From: Neoroseomonas marina
Lineage (GTDB): Bacteria > Pseudomonadota > Alphaproteobacteria > Acetobacterales > Acetobacteraceae
Direction of reading: 5' to 3'
Length of the DNA stretch: 64,000 bases
NCBI RefSeq assembly: GCF_012927745.1
Contig: NZ_JABBKX010000008.1
Location: 183,005-247,004 of the forward strand
The notes below the pieces were generated by a model. The model saw only the letters and a program-made list of their open reading frames with translations. It did no database searches and was not told where the DNA came from. Both the position numbers and the translations under genes were made by a program. Below, one piece after another: positions 27,062 through 35,944 of the stretch (the stretch's first letter is position 1; every line of letters starts with the position of its first letter).

Positions 27062-28333
27062 ATGCCGATGCTGCCGAACCTGACCCCCGACATGGATCTC
27101 GCGGCCGAGCTCTTCGCGGGGCTCAGGGCCGGCAGCGCGGATGGCGAGGGCGTGACGCGCGAGGCCTATGGCCCCGGCGAGCGCATGGCCCATGCCCTGG
27201 TGCGTGCGGCGGCCGACCGCCTCGGCCTTGAAAGCACGGTCGACGTCGCGGGCAACCTCTACATGACGCTGCCCGGCACCGACCGGGCGGCGAAGCGGCT
27301 CGTCATCGGCAGCCATCTCGATTCCGTCCGCCAGGGCGGGAACTACGACGGCGCGGCGGGGGTGCTCTCGGGCCTCGCCGCCGTCGCCGGGATGAAGCGT
27401 GCGGGCTTCGTGCCGGGGCGCGACATCACCGTCATGGCGATCCGGGCCGAGGAGGCGGGCGCGTGGTTCCCGGTCTCCTATCCCGGCAGCCGCATGTCGC
27501 TCGGCCTGCTGAAGCCCGACGGGCTCGAGATCAAGCGGCAGGATTCCGGGCGCACGCTTGCCGACCACATGCGGGAAGAAGGCTTCGACCCCGATGCGGT
27601 GGCGCGCGGCGACCATGCGCTCGGCGCGCACAACGTCGCCGGCTACCTCGAACTGCACATCGAGCAGGGGCCGGTGCTGGACACCGAGCAGGTGCCGATC
27701 GGCATCGTCACCGGCATCCCCGGCAGCCGCCGCCTGCGCCAGGCGCGCGTCGTGGGCGAGTACAACCATTCCGGCGCGACGCCGCGGAAGTATCGCCGCG
27801 ACGCAGCGGCGGCACTCGCCGAACTGGTCCACCGCATGGACGAGGAATGGTGCCGGCTCGATGCGATGGGCCATGTGCTGGTCTGCACCTTCTGCACCAT
27901 GGCGACCACCGCCGAGGCCGGCTTCACCAAGATCGCCGGCGAGGCGGAATTCTCGCTCGATGTCCGCAGCGTCAGCCCGCACGCCTGCGACCTGATGTTC
28001 GAGGCGATGCACCGCTTCATGGCCGACATCGAGGCCCGCCGCGGCGTGCGCTTCGAGCGCGGCCCCGAAACCGGCAGCCGCGCGGCCATCATGGATCCCG
28101 GCATCCGCGCCGGGCTTGCACGCGCGGCCGATGCGCTCGGCATCGCGCATCTCGACATGGCCTCGGGCGCCGGCCACGACGCGGCCGCCTTCGCCGAGGC
28201 GAAGATCCCGTCGAGCATGCTCTTCGTCCGCAACCAGAACGGCAGCCATAACCCGCATGAGGACATGCGGATGGAAGACTTCGCGGCGGCCTGCGCCGTG
28301 GTGCAGCGCTGGGCGGCGGAGGCGTCGCAGTAG
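27062..28333 (+). CDS. M20-family N-carbamoyl-L-amino-acid hydrolase / allantoate amidohydrolase-like enzyme
   Basis: 423 residues. The two-metal centre is visible as H85 and D96 in GSHLDSVRQGGNYDG, E130/E131 in RAEEAGAWF, H199 in ELHIEQGPVL and the C-terminal histidine in SHNPHEDM. HIEQGPVL is the hallmark of the ureidohydrolase/carbamoylase branch. These enzymes cut N-carbamoyl or ureido groups in hydantoin, pyrimidine or purine breakdown. It is preceded by the SDR gene and followed by LysR, DUF1445 and HyuAB, a set consistent with hydantoin or ureide use. Exact substrate open. Confidence 0.9.
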   Translation: MPMLPNLTPDMDLAAELFAGLRAGSADGEGVTREAYGPGERMAHALVRAAADRLGLESTVDVAGNLYMTLPGTDRAAKRLVIGSHLDSVRQGGNYDGAAGVLSGLAAVAGMKRAGFVPGRDITVMAIRAEEAGAWFPVSYPGSRMSLGLLKPDGLEIKRQDSGRTLADHMREEGFDPDAVARGDHALGAHNVAGYLELHIEQGPVLDTEQVPIGIVTGIPGSRRLRQARVVGEYNHSGATPRKYRRDAAAALAELVHRMDEEWCRLDAMGHVLVCTFCTMATTAEAGFTKIAGEAEFSLDVRSVSPHACDLMFEAMHRFMADIEARRGVRFERGPETGSRAAIMDPGIRAGLARAADALGIAHLDMASGAGHDAAAFAEAKIPSSMLFVRNQNGSHNPHEDMRMEDFAAACAVVQRWAAEASQ

Positions 28334-28340
28334 GAGGCGT

Positions 28341-29228
28341 ATGCGCGACCTCCGCTCGCTCGAGACCGTCATCTGGGTCGTCCGCCTCGGCGGCTTCCGC
28401 GCCGCCGCGGCGCGGCTGAACACCAGCCAGTCGGCGGTCTCCGCCCGCGTCGCGCAGCTCGAACAGGAACTCGGCATCCGCATCTTCCAGCGCGGCGCGC
28501 GCGTCACCCTGACCGCCGAGGGCAGCGCCCTGCTGCGCTACGCCGAGCAGATGGTCGACCTGCGCGAGGAGATGCTGCGCGCCATCGCCGATCCGGCGGC
28601 GATGCGCGGCCTGCTGCGCATCGGCATCTCGGAGACGCTCGCCCACACCCTGCTGCCGCGCCTGGTGCAGCGGATCGGCGCGGCGCATCCCGGCATCGTG
28701 CTCGACATGGTGGTCGATATCACCCCGACGCTGCGTCAGAGCCTGGCCGCGGGGCATATCGACATCGCCATGCTGGCCGGCACGGTGGACGATCCGCGGG
28801 CGGTGAACCAGCCGCTCTGCGCCTATCCGCTCGGCTGGCTGGCGAGCCCGTCCCTCGGCCTGCCGGACCGACCGCTGCGTCTTTCGGAGCTGACCCGCTG
28901 GCCGATCCTGAGCTTCTCCCACGACACGGAGGTCTCGGCGGCGCTGCGCGGCCTGTTTGCCGATGCCGGCGTGCCGGGTGTGCGGCTGTGGGGCAGCACC
29001 TCGATCGCGACCATGGCGGAGCTCGCCCGCGCCGGGGTCTGCATCAGCGTCGTCCAACTGGTCGCCGCGGAACGGGACCTGGCCGAGGGCCGACTGCGAC
29101 GGCTGGAGGTCGAGGACGTCGCGCTGCCGGATGTCGGCTTCCACGTGGCCTATATCCGCAAGCCCGACAGCCATGTCGCGGCCACCATCGCCGCGCTGGC
29201 CCGGGACCTGGCCGGCGCCCCCGACTGA
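28341..29228 (+). CDS. LysR-type transcriptional regulator
   Basis: 295 residues. The winged helix-turn-helix occupies about residues 3-62 ([35 protein letters not shown]); the effector domain starts near 90 ([16 protein letters not shown]). AGGAGG sits 4 nt before the ATG and 7 nt separate it from the hydrolase stop. Unlike most LysR genes it is co-directional with both flanks and not divergent, so it may be transcribed with the upstream hydrolase and control the downstream DUF1445 and HyuAB genes. Ligand unknown. Confidence 0.93.
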   Translation: MRDLRSLETVIWVVRLGGFRAAAARLNTSQSAVSARVAQLEQELGIRIFQRGARVTLTAEGSALLRYAEQMVDLREEMLRAIADPAAMRGLLRIGISETLAHTLLPRLVQRIGAAHPGIVLDMVVDITPTLRQSLAAGHIDIAMLAGTVDDPRAVNQPLCAYPLGWLASPSLGLPDRPLRLSELTRWPILSFSHDTEVSAALRGLFADAGVPGVRLWGSTSIATMAELARAGVCISVVQLVAAERDLAEGRLRRLEVEDVALPDVGFHVAYIRKPDSHVAATIAALARDLAGAPD

Positions 29229-29313
29229 TTATTTCGATCACCCCGATCCAGATTTCGCGTTCGACAGGCACCGCGCACGGGGCTGGAATGCCGGCCCGAC
29301 CGAGGAGGCTTCC

Positions 29314-30111
29314 ATGGATCACGCGCCATCGCAGCATGAGACCGGCTGGGACGTCCGCCAGCGCATCCGCCGCGGCGCCTGGACGCAGCCCACCCAGGGC
29401 ATGGCGCCGGGCTATGTCCAGGCGAACCTCGCCATCCTGCCCCGCGACCTGGCGGCGGATTTCCAGCGCTTCTGCATGCTGAACCCCAGGCCGTGCCCGC
29501 TGCTCGCGACCTCCGAGCCCGGCGACCCCTCCCTGCCGACCTTGGGCAAGGACATCGACATCCGCACCGATATCGGCACCTACCGCGTCTGGCGCGACGG
29601 CGTGATGACCGAGGAAGTGCACGACATCGCCCATCTCTGGCGGGACGACCTGGTGGCCTTCCTGCTCGGCTGCTCCCATTCCTTCGAGGAGGCGCTGCTG
29701 GCCGATGGCCTGCGCCTGCGCCATTTCGACGAAGGCAAGGCCGTCCCGGTCTACACCACGAACGTCCCGACCACCCCGGCCGGGCCGTTCCATGGCCCGC
29801 TGGTCGTCTCCATGCGCCCCTTCCGGCCGGCCGAGGCGATCCGGGCCATCCAGATCACCTCCCGCTTCCCCTCGGTGCACGGGGCGCCGGTGCATATCGG
29901 CAAGCCCGAGATGATCGGCATCCATGACCTCGCGAAGGTCGATGCCGGCGGCGTGGTGAGCGTCGCCGAGGACGAATTGCCGCTGTTCTGGGCCTGCGGG
30001 GTCACGCCCCAGGCGGTCGTCGCCGCCAGCAAGCCGCCCTTCTGCATCACCCACGCCCCCGGCTGCATGCTGGTGACCGACCTGCTGAATTCGCGTCTCG
30101 CGGTCTTCTGA
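29314..30111 (+). CDS. DUF1445 putative hydro-lyase / D-glutamate cyclase-like protein
   Basis: 265 residues. [16 protein letters not shown] near residue 30 and [13 protein letters not shown] near 115 are the family signatures (YcsI-like). The C-terminal part has PVHIGKP and the conserved [11 protein letters not shown] and [12 protein letters not shown]. Family members are annotated as hydro-lyases; the mammalian relative carries a D-glutamate cyclase that makes 5-oxo-D-proline. With HyuA and HyuB, whose superfamily includes 5-oxoprolinase, directly downstream, a role in oxoproline or a related lactam is an attractive inference. GAGGAGG precedes the ATG. Confidence 0.88.
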   Translation: MDHAPSQHETGWDVRQRIRRGAWTQPTQGMAPGYVQANLAILPRDLAADFQRFCMLNPRPCPLLATSEPGDPSLPTLGKDIDIRTDIGTYRVWRDGVMTEEVHDIAHLWRDDLVAFLLGCSHSFEEALLADGLRLRHFDEGKAVPVYTTNVPTTPAGPFHGPLVVSMRPFRPAEAIRAIQITSRFPSVHGAPVHIGKPEMIGIHDLAKVDAGGVVSVAEDELPLFWACGVTPQAVVAASKPPFCITHAPGCMLVTDLLNSRLAVF

Positions 30112-30163
30112 ACCCCTCTGGCGCGCGCTATGCATGGCGCGCGCACTCCCTGCCTCAGGAATC

Positions 30164-32251
30164 ATGACCTCCGACATGGCCAAAGCACGCCTCGCCGTCG
30201 ACATCGGCGGCACATTCACCGACCTCGCCATCGAGAAGGGCGAGCAGCGCTGGACCACCAAGGTGCTCACCACGCCCGCCGCGCCCGAGAAAGGCGTGCT
30301 GGAGGGCGTGACCCAGGTGCTCGCGAAGGCCGGCATGGAAGCGGGCGACCTCGACCTGCTCATCCACGGCACCACGCTTGCGACCAATGCGATCATCGAG
30401 CGCAAGGGCGCGAGGACCGCGCTGCTGACGACCGAGGGTTTCCGCGACGTTCTCGCGTTGGCCAATGAGGCACGCTACGACCAGTACGACCTCAACATCG
30501 ACCTCCCGCAGCCGCTGGTGCGCCGCCGCTGGCGCGTGTCCGTGCCCGAGCGCCTGGACAACACCGGCAAGGTGCTGCTCCCGCTCGATGAGGCGGCGGT
30601 CCGCCAGCAGGTCACGTTCCTCAAGGGCGAGGGCATCGAGAGCCTCGCCATCGGCTTCCTCCATGCCTTCGTGAACCCGGTGCACGAGATGCGCGCCGCC
30701 GAGATCGTCCAGGAGATGTGGCCGGGCATGAAGGTCTCGCTGTCGAGCGAGGTCTCGCCCGAGATGCGCGAATGGGAGCGCTTCTCCACCACCGTCGCGA
30801 ATGCCTATGTCCAGCCGCTGATGGCGTCCTATCTCGGGCGCCTCGAAGTCGGGCTGCGCGCCGCAGGGGTGACCTGCCCGCTCTTCCTCATGCTCTCGGG
30901 CGGCGGCCTGACGACCATCGAGACGGCGTCCCGCTTCCCGATCCGCCTCGTGGAATCGGGGCCGGCGGGCGGGGCGATCTTCTCCGCCCACGTCGCGAAG
31001 CAGCGCGGCTTCGACAAGGTGCTGTCCTTCGACATGGGCGGCACCACGGCGAAGGTCTGCCTGATCGACGGGTTCCGCCCGCAGGCGTCCCGCACCTTCG
31101 AGGTCGCGCGTGTCGGCCGCTTCAAGAAGGGCTCCGGCCTGCCGCTGCGCATCCCCGTCATCGAGATGGTGGAGATCGGCGCGGGCGGCGGGTCCATCGC
31201 CCAGGTCGATAGCATGGGCCGAATCCAGGTCGGTCCTGAATCCGCCGGCGCCGATCCCGGCCCGGCCTGCTACGGCCGCGGCGGCACGCATCCGGCGGTC
31301 ACCGACGCGAACCTCTCGCTCGGCCGCTACGAGCCCTCGCTGTTCGCCGGCGGCTCGCTGCCGCTGAAGCCCGAATTGTCGCTCGCCGCGCTCGCCGAGC
31401 ATGTCGGCGGCAAGCTCGCGCTCTCCGCCGAGATGGCCGGCCTCGGCGTCGTCGAGATGGTCGACGAGAACATGGCGAACGCCGCCCGCGTCCACGCCAT
31501 CGAAAGCGGCAAGGGCTATGAAGGCCGCTTCGTCATCGCCTTCGGCGGCGGCGGTCCGGTGCACGGCTACCGGGTCTGCGAGAAGATCGGCGTGAAGCGC
31601 ATGCTGGTGCCCTCCGGCGCCGGCGTCGGTTCGGCCATCGGCTTCCTGCGCGCGCCCGTGGCCTATGAGGTGGTGAAGTCGCTCTACCAGCGCTTCGGCA
31701 CCTTCGACCTCGCCGCGGTGAACGGGCTGCTGTCGTCCATGTCGGCCGAGGCGACGAAGGTCGTCTCCGAAGGCGCCTTCGGCGCGGCCGTCGAGGAAAC
31801 GCGCATCGCCTACATGCGCTACGTCGGCCAGGGTCACGAGATCGCGGTGCACATCCCGCCGCGCGCGCTGACCGCGGCCGATGTCGCCGCGATCCGCGCC
31901 GACTACGACGCCGAATACACCCGCTTCTACGACCGCCCGGTGCCCGGTTCGGACGTGGAGATCCTGTCCTTCGCCGTCACCGTCCGCACCGTGGAAGCGC
32001 ATGTGGAACCGGTCGCGCCCGTGCCCGACGCCCCGGCGCCGACGCCGATCCGCACTCAGATGGTGCGCGACACGGCGACCGGCGAAGTGGCCGAATGGCC
32101 CGTCTATGACCGCGAACACATGAACCCCGGTGCCGCGATCCACGGCCCCGCCATCGTGGCGGAGGCGGAGACCAGCACCCTGATCGGCCCCTCCTGGACC
32201 TGCCGGATGGATGGGCTCGGTTACCTCGACCTGACGCAGGAGGCCGCGTGA
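30164..32251 (+). CDS. hyuA: Hydantoinase/oxoprolinase subunit A (HyuA-like)
   Basis: 695 residues from ATG 30164, which follows AGGA; ATGs at 30134 and 30176 are alternatives. The ASKHA ATPase fold is visible in AVDIGGTFTDLA (11-22), HGTTLATNAIIERKGA and SFDMGGTTAKVCLI, with IAFGGGGPVHG further on. It uses ATP to open a lactam or hydantoin ring together with HyuB. The stop overlaps the hyuB ATG by one base, so subunits are co-translated. The substrate could be hydantoin, 5-oxoproline, N-methylhydantoin or (as for acetone carboxylase relatives) something else. Confidence 0.92.
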   Translation: MTSDMAKARLAVDIGGTFTDLAIEKGEQRWTTKVLTTPAAPEKGVLEGVTQVLAKAGMEAGDLDLLIHGTTLATNAIIERKGARTALLTTEGFRDVLALANEARYDQYDLNIDLPQPLVRRRWRVSVPERLDNTGKVLLPLDEAAVRQQVTFLKGEGIESLAIGFLHAFVNPVHEMRAAEIVQEMWPGMKVSLSSEVSPEMREWERFSTTVANAYVQPLMASYLGRLEVGLRAAGVTCPLFLMLSGGGLTTIETASRFPIRLVESGPAGGAIFSAHVAKQRGFDKVLSFDMGGTTAKVCLIDGFRPQASRTFEVARVGRFKKGSGLPLRIPVIEMVEIGAGGGSIAQVDSMGRIQVGPESAGADPGPACYGRGGTHPAVTDANLSLGRYEPSLFAGGSLPLKPELSLAALAEHVGGKLALSAEMAGLGVVEMVDENMANAARVHAIESGKGYEGRFVIAFGGGGPVHGYRVCEKIGVKRMLVPSGAGVGSAIGFLRAPVAYEVVKSLYQRFGTFDLAAVNGLLSSMSAEATKVVSEGAFGAAVEETRIAYMRYVGQGHEIAVHIPPRALTAADVAAIRADYDAEYTRFYDRPVPGSDVEILSFAVTVRTVEAHVEPVAPVPDAPAPTPIRTQMVRDTATGEVAEWPVYDREHMNPGAAIHGPAIVAEAETSTLIGPSWTCRMDGLGYLDLTQEAA

Positions 32252-33924
32252 TGAGCAAGGAAACGGGCGCGCTCGCGCAGATCCAGCGCCAGATCCAGTG
32301 GAATCGCCTGATCGCGGTGGTCGAGGAACAGGCGCAGACCATGATCCGCACCGCCTTCAGCACCACGGTGCGCGAGGCGGGCGACCTGTCGGCCGGCATC
32401 TTCGACCTCGAGGGCCGCATGCTGGCGCAGGCCGTGACCGGCACGCCGGGCCATGTGAACTCCATGGCGGAATCGGTCGGGCACTTCCTCAGGAAGTTCC
32501 CGGCGCACACGATGCAGCTGGGCGACCACTACATCACCAACGATCCCTGGCTCGCGACCGGGCACCTGCATGACCTCACGGTCGTCACGCCGGCCTTCCG
32601 CAACGGGAAGATCGTCGGGCTGTTCGCCAATACGGCGCACATCATCGACATCGGTGGCCTCGGCATGGGCCCCGAGGGGCGGAGCGTCTTCGAGGAAGGC
32701 CTCTACATCCCGATCGTGAAGTGCTTCGACCGCAACGTCCCGAACGAGACCTTCTTCGACTTCATCCGCGCGGGATCCCGCACGCCGGTGGAGCTGGAAG
32801 GCGACATCTACTCGCTGTGCGCCTGCAACGACGCCGGCGCGAAGCGGCTCGTCGAGATGATGGACGAGTTCGCGATGGACAGCCTCGACGAGCTCGCCGG
32901 CTACATCTTCGAGGCGAGCACCCGCGCGACGCTGGCCGAGATCGCCAAGATCCCGCGCGGCACCTATCGTTCGGAAATCAAGTCCGACGGGTATGAGGCG
33001 CCGGTCACGCTCAAGGCGGCGATGACGATCCACGACGACCGGATCGTGGTGGATTTCGCCGGCACCTCGGGCCTGTCGAACCGCGGCATCAACGTCCCGC
33101 CCGCCTATTGCCGCGCCTATTCCTGCTTCGGCATCAAGGTGGTGGTGGCGCCGGAAGTGCCCAACAACTGGGCCTCCCTGCTGCCCTTCCAGATGGACAT
33201 CCCGGAAGGGTGCATCCTCAACGCCCCGCATCCCTATCCGGTCTCGGTGCGCCATGTCGTCGGGCAGCTGCTGCCCGACCTGATGATGGGCTGCCTGCAC
33301 CAGGCGGTGCCGCAGCGGGTCAACGCGGAAGGCTCCTCGGCGCTGTGGAATCCGCCGCTGCGCGGTGGTTCCCAGGTCTCGGGCCAGGCTGCCGAGACCG
33401 AGGATTTCGAGATCATCACCTTCAATTCCGGCGGCACCGGCGCGCGGCCGGGCAAGGACGGGCTTGACGGTACGGCCTTCCCCTCGGGCGTGCGGACCAT
33501 GCCGGTCGAGGCGACCGAGAACGTCGCCCCGGTCATCTTCTGGCAGAAGCAGTTGCGTCCGGATTCCGCGGGTCCCGGCCGCACCCGCGGCGGCTTCGGC
33601 CAGGTGATGGAGATCGGCGCCAAGGGCGATGCCGAATTCGCCGTGAACGCCATCTTCGACCGCGTCGCCAACCCGCCAAAGGGGCGCGAGGGCGGCGGCG
33701 AGGGCGCGGCAGGCTGGGTGGGCCTGAACGACCCAAACGGCACCGTGCTCCGCACCAAGGGCTTCCAGGTCATCCCCAAGGGCCGGCGCCTCCTGCTGAA
33801 GCTGCCGGGCGGCGGCGGCATGGGCGATCCGAAGGACCGCGACCCCGCCCTGGTGCAGCGCGACGTCGAGGACGGGCTCGTCAGCCCCGAGGCGGCGCGC
33901 CGGGTCTACGGCCGCAAGAACTGA
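32251..33924 (+). CDS. hyuB: Hydantoinase/oxoprolinase subunit B (HyuB-like)
   Basis: 557 residues. The start QIQWNRLIAVVEEQAQTMIRTAFSTTVREAGDLS and later GDHYITNDPWLATGHLHDLTVV are the metal-site segments of the HyuB family; GGTGARPGKDG and RTRGGFGQVMEI lie in the expected C-terminal half. It should form the hydrolase complex with HyuA. CAGGAGG lies within the end of hyuA, 7 nt before ATG 32251, and TGATG couples the two. A strong terminator follows at 33959, closing the operon. Confidence 0.93.
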   Translation: MSKETGALAQIQRQIQWNRLIAVVEEQAQTMIRTAFSTTVREAGDLSAGIFDLEGRMLAQAVTGTPGHVNSMAESVGHFLRKFPAHTMQLGDHYITNDPWLATGHLHDLTVVTPAFRNGKIVGLFANTAHIIDIGGLGMGPEGRSVFEEGLYIPIVKCFDRNVPNETFFDFIRAGSRTPVELEGDIYSLCACNDAGAKRLVEMMDEFAMDSLDELAGYIFEASTRATLAEIAKIPRGTYRSEIKSDGYEAPVTLKAAMTIHDDRIVVDFAGTSGLSNRGINVPPAYCRAYSCFGIKVVVAPEVPNNWASLLPFQMDIPEGCILNAPHPYPVSVRHVVGQLLPDLMMGCLHQAVPQRVNAEGSSALWNPPLRGGSQVSGQAAETEDFEIITFNSGGTGARPGKDGLDGTAFPSGVRTMPVEATENVAPVIFWQKQLRPDSAGPGRTRGGFGQVMEIGAKGDAEFAVNAIFDRVANPPKGREGGGEGAAGWVGLNDPNGTVLRTKGFQVIPKGRRLLLKLPGGGGMGDPKDRDPALVQRDVEDGLVSPEAARRVYGRKN

Positions 33925-33958
33925 CCCCGCGGGCGGCCCGCCCGCCCTGGCAACGACG

Positions 33959-33993
33959 CGCGCCCCTGGTCATGATCGGCCAGGGGCGCGTTT
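33959..33993 (+). terminator. Rho-independent terminator after hyuB
   Basis: CGCGCCCCTGG (33959-33969) and CCAGGGGCGCG (33980-33990) form a perfect 11-bp stem with a 10-nt loop, followed at once by TTT. It lies 35 nt after the hyuB stop and ends just before the DUF4239 gene. Confidence 0.85.
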
Positions 33994-34011
33994 CGATTCG
34001 TGCCCGGCAGA

Positions 34012-34776
34012 ATGGGGCTGCTTCGCATGACCGTGCTGGTCGGTTTGGCTGTCTTTGCCCTCACGCTGCTGTCGGGCCTCATCGGGCTTCGGCTCCACGG
34101 CCGGCTTCTCGACGACCATCGCAGCGATCAGTCGAAGGACGTCGTCCGCCTCGTGCAGGCCTTGGTCGCGTCGATGGCGACGCTGGTGCTCGGCCTGCTG
34201 ATCGCCTCCGCGAGTTCGCATTACCGGGCGCAGGCCGACGGGGTGACGACGCTCGCGGCCGATATCCTGGTTCTCGACGGCGCATTGGCGCATGTCGGGC
34301 CGGATGCGCGGGAAGCACGGACCGCCCTGCGCGCCATGCTCGCGTCGGCGATCGCCAGCCATGTGCTGGAGGCCGGCGCCGAGGCTTCCGTGGTCGATCC
34401 GGCACGGATGGACGCCTTCTACAACGCGATCGCCGGATTGCGGACGGCGACGCCGGCGCAGCAATCCGCCCAGCAGCAGGCCCTCGCCATCGCTGCCCGG
34501 CTGGTGCAGGCGCGGGCGCTGCTGCTGGTGCGGGACGTGACGGACCAGGTGCAGTGGCCGTTCCTGGCAGTGCTCGTCTCCTGGCTCGCGATGCTGTTCC
34601 TCGCCATGGGGCTCTTCGTGCGCGCCAATTCGGTGATCCACGCCGCGCTGGTCGCCGGCGCACTCGCCGTCGGCGGCGCAATCTTCCTGATCCTGGAACT
34701 CGAGCAGTCCCGATCGGGCCTGCTTCACATCTCGGATGAGCCGCTGCGCTTCGTGTTGCAGCGGCTCGGCGGCTGA
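34012..34776 (+). CDS. DUF4239 membrane protein
   Basis: 254 residues. There are two N-terminal helices (VLVGLAVFALTLLSGLIGLRL and LVQALVASMATLVLGLLIASA), a soluble middle of about 110 residues, and two C-terminal helices (WPFLAVLVSWLAMLFLAMGLFV and AALVAGALAVGGAIFLILEL), the DUF4239 (bestrophin-like) plan. Function is not established. Start is uncertain: GTG 34000, ATG 34012 and ATG 34027 are all in frame and none has a good ribosome site. The terminator just upstream means it has its own promoter. No operon partner is evident. Confidence 0.78.
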   Translation: MGLLRMTVLVGLAVFALTLLSGLIGLRLHGRLLDDHRSDQSKDVVRLVQALVASMATLVLGLLIASASSHYRAQADGVTTLAADILVLDGALAHVGPDAREARTALRAMLASAIASHVLEAGAEASVVDPARMDAFYNAIAGLRTATPAQQSAQQQALAIAARLVQARALLLVRDVTDQVQWPFLAVLVSWLAMLFLAMGLFVRANSVIHAALVAGALAVGGAIFLILELEQSRSGLLHISDEPLRFVLQRLGG

Positions 34777-34935
34777 CGGGGCGGTCGTCGACCCTGGTTC
34801 CTGCCACCGGTACTGCAGCCTCGCCGTCATCCGGAACGTCTTGCGGTCGCCAGTGGCAGGACCGCTTGCCGGTCGGCTGATGTGTCCGAGCGGCATCCGG
34901 GCTGCCGCTGAAACAGATGCGTTGGTTCCGGCCTC

Positions 34936-35058
34936 ATGACCCTGCGCCTGGCGTCCATTCTCGCCATCCTCCTGCTCGCGGCGGGCTGCTGCGGTGCCGG
35001 GACGAACTGCAGCATTCCCTCGCGCGGGGCGTACAACAACGCGAATGGCGGCGCGTGA
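34936..35058 (+). CDS. Small candidate lipoprotein (40 residues)
   Basis: A short frame encodes MTLRLASILAILLLAAGC then CGAGTNCSIPSRGAYNNANGGA. It has a positively charged start, a hydrophobic core and a textbook lipobox LAAGC, so the first cysteine would be lipid-modified and about 22 residues would remain outside. This is the entericidin-like size class, though I do not see close similarity. No strong ribosome site precedes it (the upstream text is CCGGCCTC). It lies alone between the DUF4239 gene and convergent motA, whose stop is 20 nt away. Real but unproven. Confidence 0.5.
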   Translation: MTLRLASILAILLLAAGCCGAGTNCSIPSRGAYNNANGGA

Positions 35059-35077
35059 CGGTGCGGCTGGGACGGCG

Positions 35078-35944
35078 CTACCCGATCTGCAGGTCCTGCA
35101 GCGCCTGCTCCAGGTCCTGGAAGGATGGCATCAGCCCGGAGGGGACCATCTTCCGGCCCGTCTCGACCGCCACCTGAGGCGCATTGCCGTGCAGATGCGC
35201 CACCAGGACGGCGCGGATCACCTCGAAGAACTTGCTCTCCTCCTCGACCACGCCCTTGAGGCGCGAGGCGAACGGACCCATCAGCCCGTAGGCGAGCAGC
35301 ACGCCGAGGAAGGTGCCGACCAGCGCGCCGCCGATCAGCCGCCCGAGCACGGCGGGCGGCTGGTCGATCGAGCCCATCGTCTTGATCACGCCCATCACCG
35401 CCGCGACGATACCGAGCGCGGGGAGCGCGTCGGCCATGGATTGCATGGCGTGGGAGGGGTGCATTTCCTCCTCCTTCACCTTCTTGAGCTCGCGGGCCAT
35501 CACGTCCTCGATCTGGTGCGGATCGTCGGCGTTCATGCCGACCATGCGCAGGTAGTCGCAGATCAGATGCACCACGTGGTGGTCCTGGGCGATGCGCGGG
35601 AACTTGTTGAAGGCGGCGCTGTCCTCCGGCTTCTCGATATGCGGCTCGAGCGCCATCGGCCCCTTGGTCTGCGCCAGACGCACCAGGTAGTAGAGCAGGC
35701 TCAGCAGATCCATGTAGTCCTGGCGCGTATACTTCGCGCCCTTGAGGATCTTCCCGAAGCCGCCGCCGACATGCTTCAGGTCGGCGATGCTGTTCGACAT
35801 GACCAGGGTGCCGATCGCCGACCCGCCGATGATGGCGAATTCGAAGGGCAGGGCGTGCAGGATGATGTCGAGGTGCCCGCCGGCCGCGACATAGCCGCCG
35901 AAGACGCAGATCAGCAGGAAGGCGAGGCCGGCGAGCGAGATCAT
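35078..35944 (-). CDS. motA: Flagellar motor stator protein MotA
   Basis: 288 residues with the four membrane helices of MotA: two N-terminal (SLAGLAFLLICVFGGYVAAGG and FEFAIIGGSAIGTLVMS) and two C-terminal (ALGIVAAVMGVIKTMG and GRLIGGALVGTFLGVLLAYGLMGPFAS). Between them lies the long cytoplasmic segment that meets FliG. PALGIVAAVMGVIKTM carries the conserved proline needed for torque. Length is standard. Its ATG overlaps the stop of motB (ATGA), so motB comes first in the transcript, the reverse of the enteric order. No other flagellar gene is in the window. Confidence 0.97.
   Translation of the reverse strand: MISLAGLAFLLICVFGGYVAAGGHLDIILHALPFEFAIIGGSAIGTLVMSNSIADLKHVGGGFGKILKGAKYTRQDYMDLLSLLYYLVRLAQTKGPMALEPHIEKPEDSAAFNKFPRIAQDHHVVHLICDYLRMVGMNADDPHQIEDVMARELKKVKEEEMHPSHAMQSMADALPALGIVAAVMGVIKTMGSIDQPPAVLGRLIGGALVGTFLGVLLAYGLMGPFASRLKGVVEEESKFFEVIRAVLVAHLHGNAPQVAVETGRKMVPSGLMPSFQDLEQALQDLQIG

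Noticed and set aside
34777..34935. Gap after the DUF4239 gene examined for a regulator or RNA
   Set aside because: No promoter, hairpin with T-run or conserved frame is visible apart from the small lipoprotein that follows.
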